DNA of 64,000 bases from Thiocystis violacea (GTDB lineage Bacteria > Pseudomonadota > Gammaproteobacteria > Chromatiales > Chromatiaceae): the NCBI RefSeq assembly GCF_016583575.1, contig NZ_NRRG01000023.1, forward strand, positions 1 through 64,000, read 5' to 3'. Position 1 is the first letter of the stretch; each line of letters opens with the position of its first letter. The notes under the pieces are model-generated. The model had not been told where the DNA came from, searched no databases, and saw only the letters and a program-made list of their open reading frames with translations. Positions 52,775 to 61,758 of the stretch are shown in pieces. The translations under genes and the position numbers were made by a program.

Positions 52775-53698
52775 TCAGGAGAGTTCGCCCCGGACGATGC
52801 GATTACGTCCGGCGGCCTTGGCGGCGTAGAGGGCCTTGTCCGCCGCCGCGACGATCTCGCGGCTGTCGAGCCTGGAGTCTGGATCCAGGGTGACCACGCC
52901 CAGGCTCAGGGTCACATGCGTGGCGACGCTGGAGGCGGGATGGGGGATCGCCAGGTCGTCGATCACCTGATTGAGATGCGTGGCGATCGACCAGGCTTGA
53001 TCCCGGTCGGTATAGGGCAGCAGCACCATGAATTCCTCGCCGCCGTAACGGGCGATGAAGTCGCCCGAGCGGTTGAGCGCCGTCGAGAGCGCCGAGGCCA
53101 GGCGACGCAGACAGTCGTCACCCGCGCCATGTCCCATGGCGTCGTTGTACTGCTTGAACTGATCGACATCCATGTAGACGAGCGAGAGCGACCGCCTGGA
53201 GCGATGCGCGCGGCTCAGCTCGGCCTCCAGAACCTGGTCGAAGCGCCGGCGGTTGTTGACCTCGGTCAGGGCGTCGATGAAGGCATAGGATTCGAGCAGC
53301 TCGTACTTGCTCTTGAGGTCCAGATGCAGCTTGACCCGCGCCTTCACCATGGGCGGGTGGAAGGGCTTGGTGATGTAGTCCACGGCCCCGGCGGCGAAAC
53401 CTCGGGTTGAATCCATGACCTCGGACACGGCGGTAACGAAGACCACCGGAATCCTTTTGGTGGTTTCGTCCCGCTTGAGCGCGGCGCACAGCTCGTAGCC
53501 ATCCATCTCGGGCATCAGGATATCCAGCAGGATGATGTCGGGCGGACTCCCGGAGCGCGCCAGCTTGAGCGCGCGTTCGGCATTGGTCGCGGCGGCGACG
53601 CGAAACTCGTCGCGGAAGACCTCCATCAAGAGATCGATGTTTTCCCTGGTGTCGTCGACGATGAGAATCTTGGGACGTTCATCCCGCTCGCTGGTCAC
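52775..53698 (-). CDS. response regulator with GGDEF output (PleD-like diguanylate cyclase)
   Basis: A 307-residue regulator. The receiver (about 8-125) has ILIVDD, phosphoacceptor Asp59 in LLDILMPEMDG and ITKPF. The GGDEF domain follows with DALTEVNNRR, MDVDQFKQYND, the inhibitory site RSGD (210-213) and active site GGEEF (219-223), so it should make c-di-GMP and be feedback-inhibited. The start is probably the GTG at 53698, eight bases after AAGAGG and inside the end of the hybrid kinase gene (20-base overlap). This strongly suggests that kinase is its partner. Confidence 0.93.
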   Translation of the reverse strand: MTSERDERPKILIVDDTRENIDLLMEVFRDEFRVAAATNAERALKLARSGSPPDIILLDILMPEMDGYELCAALKRDETTKRIPVVFVTAVSEVMDSTRGFAAGAVDYITKPFHPPMVKARVKLHLDLKSKYELLESYAFIDALTEVNNRRRFDQVLEAELSRAHRSRRSLSLVYMDVDQFKQYNDAMGHGAGDDCLRRLASALSTALNRSGDFIARYGGEEFMVLLPYTDRDQAWSIATHLNQVIDDLAIPHPASSVATHVTLSLGVVTLDPDSRLDSREIVAAADKALYAAKAAGRNRIVRGELS

Positions 53699-56600
53699 AT
53701 TCAAGATCCTCTTGCATCAACTTGATCGTCGCGATGGCGTCATCGATCTCGAAGCCGTCGATTCGGGCCAGCAGCGTCTGGACGCGCTCGGGATCCAGAC
53801 GCCGCGAGAGCGTGGGAAGCAGCCCATCGAGGCGTGCCTGGGCCTGTCCGAGATCATCGTCGAGCAGACCGATCATGGCGTCGAGCCCCCGGCACAGGGC
53901 GCCACTGTCCATCCCCCGGCCCTCTCCGTCCGAACCGGCAACGGCCCCGCCAGGCTCCGGAACGACCGCCAGGCCCTCCGTCACCCGGCTCAGGGCCTCG
54001 GCGAAGTCGCGCCAGATCGGATGGTAGGGATCGAACTCACCCTCGGCAATCCAGGTTTCGGCCACCTGCCCCCTCGCGTAAAGATCCTGGGCGCCCAGGT
54101 TGCCGGCCACGCCCTTGACCGAATGCACCCGACGACGCCCCTCCTCGCTCCGTCCGGCCGCGAGATCCTCCTCGACGCGCGCCGCCGTGTCTTCCCAGGA
54201 AGGCCCGAAACCACGCAGCAGCTTGAGATAGAGGACGGCGTTCCCGTTGGCGCGCGACAGTCCCTCGGCGATATCGATGCCGGGCAGTTTCAGTTCCGCC
54301 ACCAGCGACCGGGCGGCCGCTTGCGCCGGATCCGAGCCCAGATCGACCAGGGTCACGGACGGCGCCGCCCCCGATCCAGGCGCGATCCAGCGCGCCAGCG
54401 CGGCGAACAGACGCTCTGGCTCCACCGGCTTGGCCACATAGTCGTTCATTCCGGCCGCGAGACAGCGCTCCAGGTCGCCCTTGAGCGCGTGGGCGGTCAT
54501 GGCGATGATGGGCAGCGCGGCCTTGGCGGGGTCGGAGCGAATCCGCCGCGTCGCCTCCAGACCGTCCATCACCGGCATCTGCAGATCCATCAGCACGGCA
54601 TCATGGCTCGCCGGATCGGCCATCCGGACCGCCTGGACGCCGTTCTCGGCGGTATCGACCTCCAGACCGACCGAGGTCAGCCACTCCAGCGCCACCAGCC
54701 GATTCATCTCTATGTCCTCGACCAGCAGCACCCGCCGGCCGCTGAAATCGGGAGGTGCCTCGGCGGATGGCTGGCCGGTCGCGAGCGATCCGCCGGCCAG
54801 AACCGCGTCGGTATGACCGAAGAGGGTCATGATGGTGTCGAACAGGAAGGACTGATTGACCGGTTTATTCAGGAAGCCGTCGAGCAGGACGCGCTCCGCG
54901 GGCCGCATCAGATCCTCGCGGGCATAGGCGGAGATCATGCAGACGACCGGCGTCTTGTCGAGCCGCAGATCCTGACGGAGACGGCGGGTGGTCTCCAGGC
55001 CGTTCATCCCCGGCATCCGCCAATCCATGAGCACCAGATCGAAGGTCGCGGCGGGATCCGCCAGACACTCCAGGGCCTCCTCGCCCGAGGCCGCCGACGC
55101 CGGCTCCATCTGGAAGGATTCGAGCTGGCTGATCAGGATCTCGCGCGAGGTCGCGTTGTCGTCCACCACCAGCACCCTGAGTCCGCGCAGATCCAGCGGG
55201 GTGCGCGGACGGATTTGCAGGGGCTCCGCTTGAAGCCCGAGCACGACCCGCGCGGAGAAGAGACTGCCCTGACCGACCTGGCTCGCGACCTGGATGTCGC
55301 CGCCCATGAGATCGACCAGCTCGCGCGAGATGGCCAGCCCAAGCCCCGTCCCCCCGTGCCGGCGCGTGATGGACCCGTCGGCCTGGGCGAAGGACTGGAA
55401 GATGGCGTCCAGCCGGTCCTCCGCGATTCCCGGACCGGTGTCGCGGACACTGAAATTCAACATCACCTCGCCATCGGCCAGCGCGCGCGGCGCCGGGTCG
55501 ACCAGAGCGACGGTCACCACCACCTCGCCCCGCTCGGTGAACTTGATGGCGTTGCCGGTCAGGTTGATGAGGATCTGACCCAATCGCACCGGATCCCCGA
55601 TCAGGGCGCGCGGCACCTCGGGCGCGGCCGAGAGGATCAGCTCGATCTCCTTCTCGTGCGCGCGATAGGCGAACATCTCGGCGAGGCTCGCGAGCACCTC
55701 GTCGAGCGAGAAGGCGGTGCGCTCCAGGTCCAACCGGCCGGCCTCGATCTTGGAAAAATCCAGGATGTCGTTGATGATGCCCAGCAGCGCCTTGGCCGAG
55801 AGCTTGACCTTATCCAGATAATCGCGCTGACGCGCGTTGAGCTCACCGCGCAGGACCAGATCGGTCAGTCCCAGGATGGCGTTCAGCGGGGTGCGGATCT
55901 CGTGGCTCATGTGGGCGAGGAAGCCGCTCTTGGCCTCGTTCGCCGCGCGCGCGGCCTCGCGCTCACGCTCGGCGCGTCGCCGCTCGTGGCGCTCGGACAG
56001 ATCCAGGACCATGCCCTCCAGCAACTGGGTCGAGCCGGCCGGCTCGACCGAGCGCATGCTGATCGCGGCCCAGAAGGTGGAGCCATCGGCGCGGCGCAGT
56101 TGGGTCTCGAATTCCTCGACATGGCCGGTTTCGCCAAGCTGGGCGAGCAGGCGACGGCGATCCTCGGGGTTGGCATAGACCGACCGGGCGACATCATCGA
56201 TCTCGCGCGGCCACTCCTCCCGATCCCCATGACCGAGCATCCGCAAGAGCGCGCGATTGGCGGTGATCACCCGCCCATCCGCCGTGCTCTGGAAGATGCC
56301 CTCGGCGGCATTGTCGAAAATGGAGCGATATTTGGCCGCCGCCTCCTCGATCCGGCGTCGCCCCTGCGTCAGCTCTTCCGCCATGTGGTTGAAGGAGCGG
56401 GCCAGGGCACCGATCTCGTCGTGCCGATCGAGGCGCAGACGCACCCCGAGGTCGCCCTCGGCGATGCGCCGCGCGCCGGCGTCGAGGATACCGATGGGGC
56501 GCGCCATGGCACGCCCCATCCACCAGCCGGCCAGAAGGATCAGAGGCAGGGTGGCGGCGAACACCGTCAGGGCGATCCAGAGCACCCGCCGTTCGTAGGC

Positions 56601-57176
56601 CAGGACGGTCGTCGCCGAGATGTCCGCGCCCAGCACCCCGTCGCGCTCGCCGGTGCTCGTGACGATGGGGGCATAGGCGGAGAGCCAGGTTCCCCATTGA
56701 TCGGTGTCGACATCCCGCTCCACCAGCGAAGCCAAGGGGCTGTCGAAGGACTGGAGCAGCAGGTCGGTCGTCTCGGAATAGACGGAGTTCAACGGAGACA
56801 GCTCGCCGGGATCCTCCTCGGCGTCGACCACGAAGCGGATGGTCCCATCGGCTGCGCGCCGCATGGTATAGACGAAGTGCAGATCCAGGGCGCTATCGCG
56901 AACGCCTTGCAGATAGCGTTTCAGGCTCCGGTAGGACTCCGAATCCATCCCTGTCTCTGGAGTGATGCTCGCATGCCGGTCCGCGTCCAGCCCGGCGGCG
57001 GCGATCGCGACGACATCGCCCAGCCGCTGGCGCAGATCCGTGGTGGCCTGCTCGCGCGCGACCTGGTAGAGCACCAGCGAGGTCGCGGCCGACACCAGCA
57101 GGGCGACCCCGAGAAACACCAGCGTCAACTTCGACTGAAGACCGCGACCCTGGAAACCTGGAGAGATGGGGGACAT
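53679..57176 (-). CDS. hybrid sensor histidine kinase (cache-HAMP-PAS-HisKA-HATPase-REC-REC-Hpt)
   Basis: A multi-domain kinase of 1,165 residues from the ATG at 57176. Order: membrane helix, periplasmic cache-like region (about 40-195), second helix, HAMP (about 230-280), PAS (about 285-400), HisKA with FLAHMSHEIRTPLNA, HATPase with NLTGNAIKFTERG and GTGLGLAIS, two receivers (LMDWRMPGMNG and LMDLQMPVMDG, both with KP), and a C-terminal Hpt with RRVHSVKGVAGNLGA. All phosphorelay residues look intact. A TTG 19 codons upstream is possible; neither start has a good ribosome-binding site. The REC-GGDEF gene overlaps its 3' end. Signal unknown. Confidence 0.93.
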   Translation of the reverse strand: MSPISPGFQGRGLQSKLTLVFLGVALLVSAATSLVLYQVAREQATTDLRQRLGDVVAIAAAGLDADRHASITPETGMDSESYRSLKRYLQGVRDSALDLHFVYTMRRAADGTIRFVVDAEEDPGELSPLNSVYSETTDLLLQSFDSPLASLVERDVDTDQWGTWLSAYAPIVTSTGERDGVLGADISATTVLAYERRVLWIALTVFAATLPLILLAGWWMGRAMARPIGILDAGARRIAEGDLGVRLRLDRHDEIGALARSFNHMAEELTQGRRRIEEAAAKYRSIFDNAAEGIFQSTADGRVITANRALLRMLGHGDREEWPREIDDVARSVYANPEDRRRLLAQLGETGHVEEFETQLRRADGSTFWAAISMRSVEPAGSTQLLEGMVLDLSERHERRRAEREREAARAANEAKSGFLAHMSHEIRTPLNAILGLTDLVLRGELNARQRDYLDKVKLSAKALLGIINDILDFSKIEAGRLDLERTAFSLDEVLASLAEMFAYRAHEKEIELILSAAPEVPRALIGDPVRLGQILINLTGNAIKFTERGEVVVTVALVDPAPRALADGEVMLNFSVRDTGPGIAEDRLDAIFQSFAQADGSITRRHGGTGLGLAISRELVDLMGGDIQVASQVGQGSLFSARVVLGLQAEPLQIRPRTPLDLRGLRVLVVDDNATSREILISQLESFQMEPASAASGEEALECLADPAATFDLVLMDWRMPGMNGLETTRRLRQDLRLDKTPVVCMISAYAREDLMRPAERVLLDGFLNKPVNQSFLFDTIMTLFGHTDAVLAGGSLATGQPSAEAPPDFSGRRVLLVEDIEMNRLVALEWLTSVGLEVDTAENGVQAVRMADPASHDAVLMDLQMPVMDGLEATRRIRSDPAKAALPIIAMTAHALKGDLERCLAAGMNDYVAKPVEPERLFAALARWIAPGSGAAPSVTLVDLGSDPAQAAARSLVAELKLPGIDIAEGLSRANGNAVLYLKLLRGFGPSWEDTAARVEEDLAAGRSEEGRRRVHSVKGVAGNLGAQDLYARGQVAETWIAEGEFDPYHPIWRDFAEALSRVTEGLAVVPEPGGAVAGSDGEGRGMDSGALCRGLDAMIGLLDDDLGQAQARLDGLLPTLSRRLDPERVQTLLARIDGFEIDDAIATIKLMQEDLECDQRAG

Positions 57177-57427
57177 CGTGTTGATAAAGGAACCGAAACG
57201 TTGACGAGCCTCGCGGATCGCGACTACATCCAATCAGGGACGCGGGGTTTGGGATTGGATTCGCGCCAGCCGCCATGTCGAGCAGGCTCACGCCTGTTCC
57301 TTGCGCTTCGAACCCCCGTCTGGCGCCAGACGCATCCTATCGGACCGCCGTCATACCTTGCTGGACTTTACTCGCCACTAACCCGAATACTGAGAGCTGG
57401 TTCTCAAACTGAACGGGTATCAGGGAT

Positions 57428-60400
57428 ATGAAGCCGCGTGATCGTTTCGAGTCCGCCCTGGAGGCCACGGCGGAATTCGTCTCCGCGCCGAGTCGCCAGG
57501 GATTCTTCGCGGAGTTGGTCGAACATGCCGCTCTGAATCTTGGACTCGACTACGTGCATGTCGCCACGCCCCTTGCGGACCAGCCTCGCGTGGAGATCCT
57601 AGCCGCCTGGGCGGACGGCGGGCCGGCCCGGACCGGCGCCTACGACCTGGCGGGGACGCCGTGCGAGGATGTCATGTCCAAGGCTCGCCCCTGTTACAGC
57701 GCCGGCATACGCAAGCGCTATCCAAGGGACGCCGACCTTCTCCGTCTGAACGCCGAGGGTTATATCGGCGAGCCCATCCTCGACCCGCTCGGCCGGGTGC
57801 TGGGACTCATCGTCGGGATCAGCCGGAGCCCGCTGCGCGGGGGCGATCTGATCCAGGCCAATCTGCGCATCCTCGCCGCCCGCGCCGGGGCCGAGCTGGC
57901 TCAGCGCGAGGCCATGGCCTCCCTGCGCCAGGAGCGCGACAACATCCGCGAGATCCTGCAAACGGTCGAGGCCATCATCCTGGTCCTCGACGCCGAGGGA
58001 CGAATCGTCCTGATCAATCGCAAGGGATGCGAATTGCTCGGCTACGGTGAAACGGAACTGATCGGCCAGGACTGGTTCGCGACCTGCCTGCCGCATGGAT
58101 TGGATATCGAGGCCCTGCGCGCGATCCTCCACAAGATCCTGGCCGGGGATCTGGAGCACTCGGAGTATTACGAGAATCCGGTGCGCACCCGCTCCGGCGC
58201 GACCCGGCTGGTCGCCTGGCACAACAGCCTGCTGCGGGGACCGCGCGGCGAATTCATCGGCGTTCTCAGCGCGGGCGAGGACATCACGGAGCGGAGGCTG
58301 ACGGAGCTTCGGCTGATCGAGAGCGAGCAGCAATACCGCACCCTGGCCGATTCCGGCCAGGCGCTGATCTGGGCCGCCGGCACCGACAAGGGCTGTTTCT
58401 ATTTCAACCGGGTCTGGCTCGACTTCACCGGCCGGACGCTGGAGCAGGAATCCGGCCATGGCTGGACCCAGGGTGTCCACCCAGAGGACTTCGCGCACTG
58501 TCTTGACATCTTCGTGTCCGCCTTCGAGCGGCGCGAGAAATTCAGCATGGAATACCGCCTGCGCAGGCACGATGGCGAATATCGCTGGATCCAGGACGAC
58601 GGCTGCCCGCGTCATGACAGCTCGGGTGTCTTCATCGGCTACATCGGCTATTGCCTGGATATCGGCGACCGCAAGGCCACCGAGCAGGCGCTGGCCAGGG
58701 AACACGGGCGCTTGCAGCTCATCCTGGATCAGGCCCCGATCGGCATCTGGTTGCAGGACACCGGGGGCCGGCTCGAGTTTGTCAACCGAGCCTTCTGTCA
58801 GGCCATGGGGATCCCTGAGTCACGCTTCCTGGAAGCTCCCCATTACGCCGAGCTATTTTCCGAGGAGTACCGGGGTCAATGTCTGGAATCGGACGCCCAG
58901 GCCATCGCCAATCCCGGCGTGAATATCACCCATCAGCGATTCCCCTTCGCCGATGGCCAGATACATGATCTGAAGGTATTCAAATTCGTCAAGCGCAACG
59001 ACCGCGACGAACCCGAGGCGCTGGTGGGTCTGAGCCTGGACATCACCGAGGCGTTGCGCGCCGAGTCGGCCCTGCGCGCGAGCGAGGCGCGCGCCAACAG
59101 CCTGCTGCGCGCCGCCCCGGTCGGAATCGGCGTGGTGGTCCGGCGGATTATCACCGAGGCCAACGATACCCTGCTGCGCATGACCGGCTACGAGCGCGAG
59201 GAACTGATCGGACAATCCTCCCGACTCCTCTATGCCTCCGAGGCCGAATACGAAGCCGTCGGACGCGAGAAATACGCCGACATCCATCGGCATGGCCTCG
59301 GGAGCCTGGAGACGCGCTGGCGCCGCAAGGACGGCACCATGATCGATCTCATCCTCTCCTCCTCGCCGATCGACCCCGCCGATCACGATCGGGGCGTGAC
59401 CTTTACCGCCCAGGACATCAGCGAGCGCAAGGCCGCCGAGGAGCGGATTCGCCAGCTCGCCTATTTCGATCCGCTGACGGGTCTGCCCAATCGTCGCCTG
59501 CTGATGGACCGCCTGTCCCAGGCGCTGATCGCCAGCCACCGGAGCGGACGCCATGGCGCCCTTTTGATGCTGGACCTCGACCACTTCAAGGCACTCAACG
59601 ACACCCAGGGCCACGACGTCGGGGATCGCTTGCTGACCGAGGTCGCCCAACGCATCGAGGCGACCCTGCGGCAAGAGGACACAGTCTCGCGCCTGGGCGG
59701 CGACGAGTACCTGATTCTGCTGGAGGAGTTGGGCACGAGCGCCTCGGCGGCGGCCAACGAAGCCGAGACGATCGCCGAGAAGATACGGGCGACGCTCGAC
59801 GCGCCCTATGAAATCACGGCCGACGAGCCGGGACACTATGGCACGGCCAGCATCGGCGTGACCCTGTTCCAAGGCCAGGAGACCTCGGTCGATGGCTTGA
59901 TCAAGCAGGCCGACGTGGCCCTCTACCAGGCCAAGGACGCCGGACGCAACGCCGTGCGTTTCTTCAACCCGGAAATGCAGGCCGCCATCGAGGCGCGCAT
60001 GAGCCTGGAATCCGCCCTGCGTCACGCCCTGGCGAAGGGCGAGTTGCGGCTGCATTATCAGCCCCAGGTCGATCTGGCTGGACGCTGTCTCGGGGTCGAG
60101 GCGCTGCTGCGCTGGGATCGGCCGAATCACGGCCTGGTGTCGCCCATGAGCTTCATCCCGCTGGCCGAGGAGACTGGGCTGATCGTGCCGATCGGACTCT
60201 GGGTGCTGGAAACCGCCTGCGCCCAACTCAAGTCATGGGAGACGAGCGAGCACACCGAACGCTTGCAGTTGGCGATCAACGTCAGCGCGCGCCAGTTCCA
60301 TCAGCCCGATTTCGTGACCCAGGTTCGCGATATCCTGAAGGAATCCAAGGCGAATCCCGCGCGACTCAAGCTGGAGTTGACCGAAAGCGCCTTTCTGGAG

Positions 60401-60751
60401 AACGCCGATCAGGTTGGCGAACGGATGCGTCAACTCAAGACGCTGGGTGTCGGCTTTTCGATCGACGACTTCGGAACCGGCTATTCGTCGCTCTCCCATC
60501 TCAAGCGCCTGCCGTTCGATCAGCTCAAGATCGACCAGACCTTCGTCCGCGACATCACCACGGACCCGAACGATGCCGCCATCGTCATGGCCATTCTCGC
60601 CATGAGCCAGGCCCTGGGTCTGGCGATCATCGCCGAAGGCGTGGAGACCGAGGCGCAACGGGATTTTCTGCGCCGGAACGGCTGCGATGCCTTCCAGGGA
60701 TATCTGTTCGGCCGACCCGGTCCGATCGAGGATCTGGATTTTCCGGCCTGA
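57428..60751 (+). CDS. GAF-PAS(x4)-GGDEF-EAL c-di-GMP turnover protein
   Basis: A 1,107-residue soluble protein. A GAF domain (about 10-155) with several cysteines is followed by four PAS/PAC modules (about 170-670), each ending in a DITE/DISE-type PAC motif. A GGDEF domain (about 675-845) has DPLTGLPNRR, DLDHFKALND and GGDEY. An EAL domain (about 855-1100) has EALLRW, NVSARQF, LELTES, IDDFGTGYSS, LKIDQTF and IAEGVETE. EAL residues are complete, and GGDEY is close to consensus, so both activities are possible. It is divergent from the hybrid kinase across 251 bases, where I see no clear operator. Confidence 0.93.
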   Translation: MKPRDRFESALEATAEFVSAPSRQGFFAELVEHAALNLGLDYVHVATPLADQPRVEILAAWADGGPARTGAYDLAGTPCEDVMSKARPCYSAGIRKRYPRDADLLRLNAEGYIGEPILDPLGRVLGLIVGISRSPLRGGDLIQANLRILAARAGAELAQREAMASLRQERDNIREILQTVEAIILVLDAEGRIVLINRKGCELLGYGETELIGQDWFATCLPHGLDIEALRAILHKILAGDLEHSEYYENPVRTRSGATRLVAWHNSLLRGPRGEFIGVLSAGEDITERRLTELRLIESEQQYRTLADSGQALIWAAGTDKGCFYFNRVWLDFTGRTLEQESGHGWTQGVHPEDFAHCLDIFVSAFERREKFSMEYRLRRHDGEYRWIQDDGCPRHDSSGVFIGYIGYCLDIGDRKATEQALAREHGRLQLILDQAPIGIWLQDTGGRLEFVNRAFCQAMGIPESRFLEAPHYAELFSEEYRGQCLESDAQAIANPGVNITHQRFPFADGQIHDLKVFKFVKRNDRDEPEALVGLSLDITEALRAESALRASEARANSLLRAAPVGIGVVVRRIITEANDTLLRMTGYEREELIGQSSRLLYASEAEYEAVGREKYADIHRHGLGSLETRWRRKDGTMIDLILSSSPIDPADHDRGVTFTAQDISERKAAEERIRQLAYFDPLTGLPNRRLLMDRLSQALIASHRSGRHGALLMLDLDHFKALNDTQGHDVGDRLLTEVAQRIEATLRQEDTVSRLGGDEYLILLEELGTSASAAANEAETIAEKIRATLDAPYEITADEPGHYGTASIGVTLFQGQETSVDGLIKQADVALYQAKDAGRNAVRFFNPEMQAAIEARMSLESALRHALAKGELRLHYQPQVDLAGRCLGVEALLRWDRPNHGLVSPMSFIPLAEETGLIVPIGLWVLETACAQLKSWETSEHTERLQLAINVSARQFHQPDFVTQVRDILKESKANPARLKLELTESAFLENADQVGERMRQLKTLGVGFSIDDFGTGYSSLSHLKRLPFDQLKIDQTFVRDITTDPNDAAIVMAILAMSQALGLAIIAEGVETEAQRDFLRRNGCDAFQGYLFGRPGPIEDLDFPA

Positions 60752-60787
60752 CGCGCGCCGGGGTCGCGCGTCGGCCCCATCGGCGTC

Positions 60788-61669
60788 TCAGGTCATCGGC
60801 CGCCAGCCTTCTTCCATGGCCTGGCGACAGAGTTTCGACCAATCCTGCTCGGCCAGGGCCAGTTCCTGGCACGCCGCCTCGCGCGCATCCTGCATCTCCG
60901 GCGTGTCCTGGATCCCCTGCCGCATGGCCATCAGATAGCGGGCGAGCCTGGCGACGGCGATCAGGGAGCGGACCTCCTGTTCCTCGTGCCGGCCTGGACC
61001 CGGATCGTGATGACGGTAGATCGCCAGGGCGACCGGCTCCGGGAGCCGCCAGGTTCCGGCCAAGAGGAATCCGACCGTCGCGTGATCGGTTCCGAGCGCC
61101 TTGCGCTCGTAATCCATCAACGCCTTCGGGTCGGCCGTCGCCTGGATCACCCACTCATTGCCATAGTCGTCCAACAGATCGGCGAAGATGAGGCTGCCGA
61201 CATCCTGCATCATCCCGAAAAGATAGGCCTCGTCGCGCGTCACCTCCTCGCTGACGGCGGCGATCGCGACCGCGACCCGCGCCTGCTCCATGATGAAATC
61301 CCAGACCAGTCGAGCGGCGCCGTCGCGCGCGCCGAGCATCTGGCTGAGCGCCTCGGCGGTGACCAGATTGGTCAGGCGCCGGAGGCCCATCATGGTGACC
61401 GCCTGCCTGACGCTGCTGATCTTGGCGCGGCAGGCGAAGAGTGGCGAGTTGATGGTCTTCAGGACCTGGCCGGTCATGACCAGGTCTTGCGCGATGAGAT
61501 CGGCCGCCCGTGCCAGATCCGGCTCGGGATGAGTCAACTCGCCCCGAAGGGCGAGCACGATATCGGCGATTTGGGGAACCTTGGCGCTTCGCACGGCCCG
61601 AAAGGCGGCTTCCAGATGGTCTCGCGGCGGATAGCGGTCGGCTCTGACTGACAGGACTGAATTGGACAT
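60788..61669 (-). CDS. HDOD domain protein
   Basis: A 293-residue protein made of one HDOD domain, a signalling module related to HD phosphohydrolases but mostly non-catalytic. Visible are LARAADLIAQDLVMTGQVLKTINSPLF, ISSVRQAVTMMGLRRLTNLV and LFGMMQDVGSLIFADL, where the HD pair of active enzymes reads QD. It has no additional output domain. It is convergent with the GAF-PAS-GGDEF-EAL gene (36 bases between stops). HDOD proteins often sit in c-di-GMP and chemotaxis networks, which fits this neighbourhood. Confidence 0.88.
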   Translation of the reverse strand: MSNSVLSVRADRYPPRDHLEAAFRAVRSAKVPQIADIVLALRGELTHPEPDLARAADLIAQDLVMTGQVLKTINSPLFACRAKISSVRQAVTMMGLRRLTNLVTAEALSQMLGARDGAARLVWDFIMEQARVAVAIAAVSEEVTRDEAYLFGMMQDVGSLIFADLLDDYGNEWVIQATADPKALMDYERKALGTDHATVGFLLAGTWRLPEPVALAIYRHHDPGPGRHEEQEVRSLIAVARLARYLMAMRQGIQDTPEMQDAREAACQELALAEQDWSKLCRQAMEEGWRPMT

Positions 61670-61758
61670 TCGATCGATGCGCGACCTCGTTGGCGTGAAA
61701 GAGTTCCAGGTGCTAGCTTAACCCGCCAAGCCGGCGCGCGCGACGCGCGACGGACGGA

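Noticed and set aside
53532-57431. 1,299-codon rightward frame
   Set aside because: Antisense to the hybrid kinase and its regulator, both of which show complete conserved domains; the frame has no recognisable motif.
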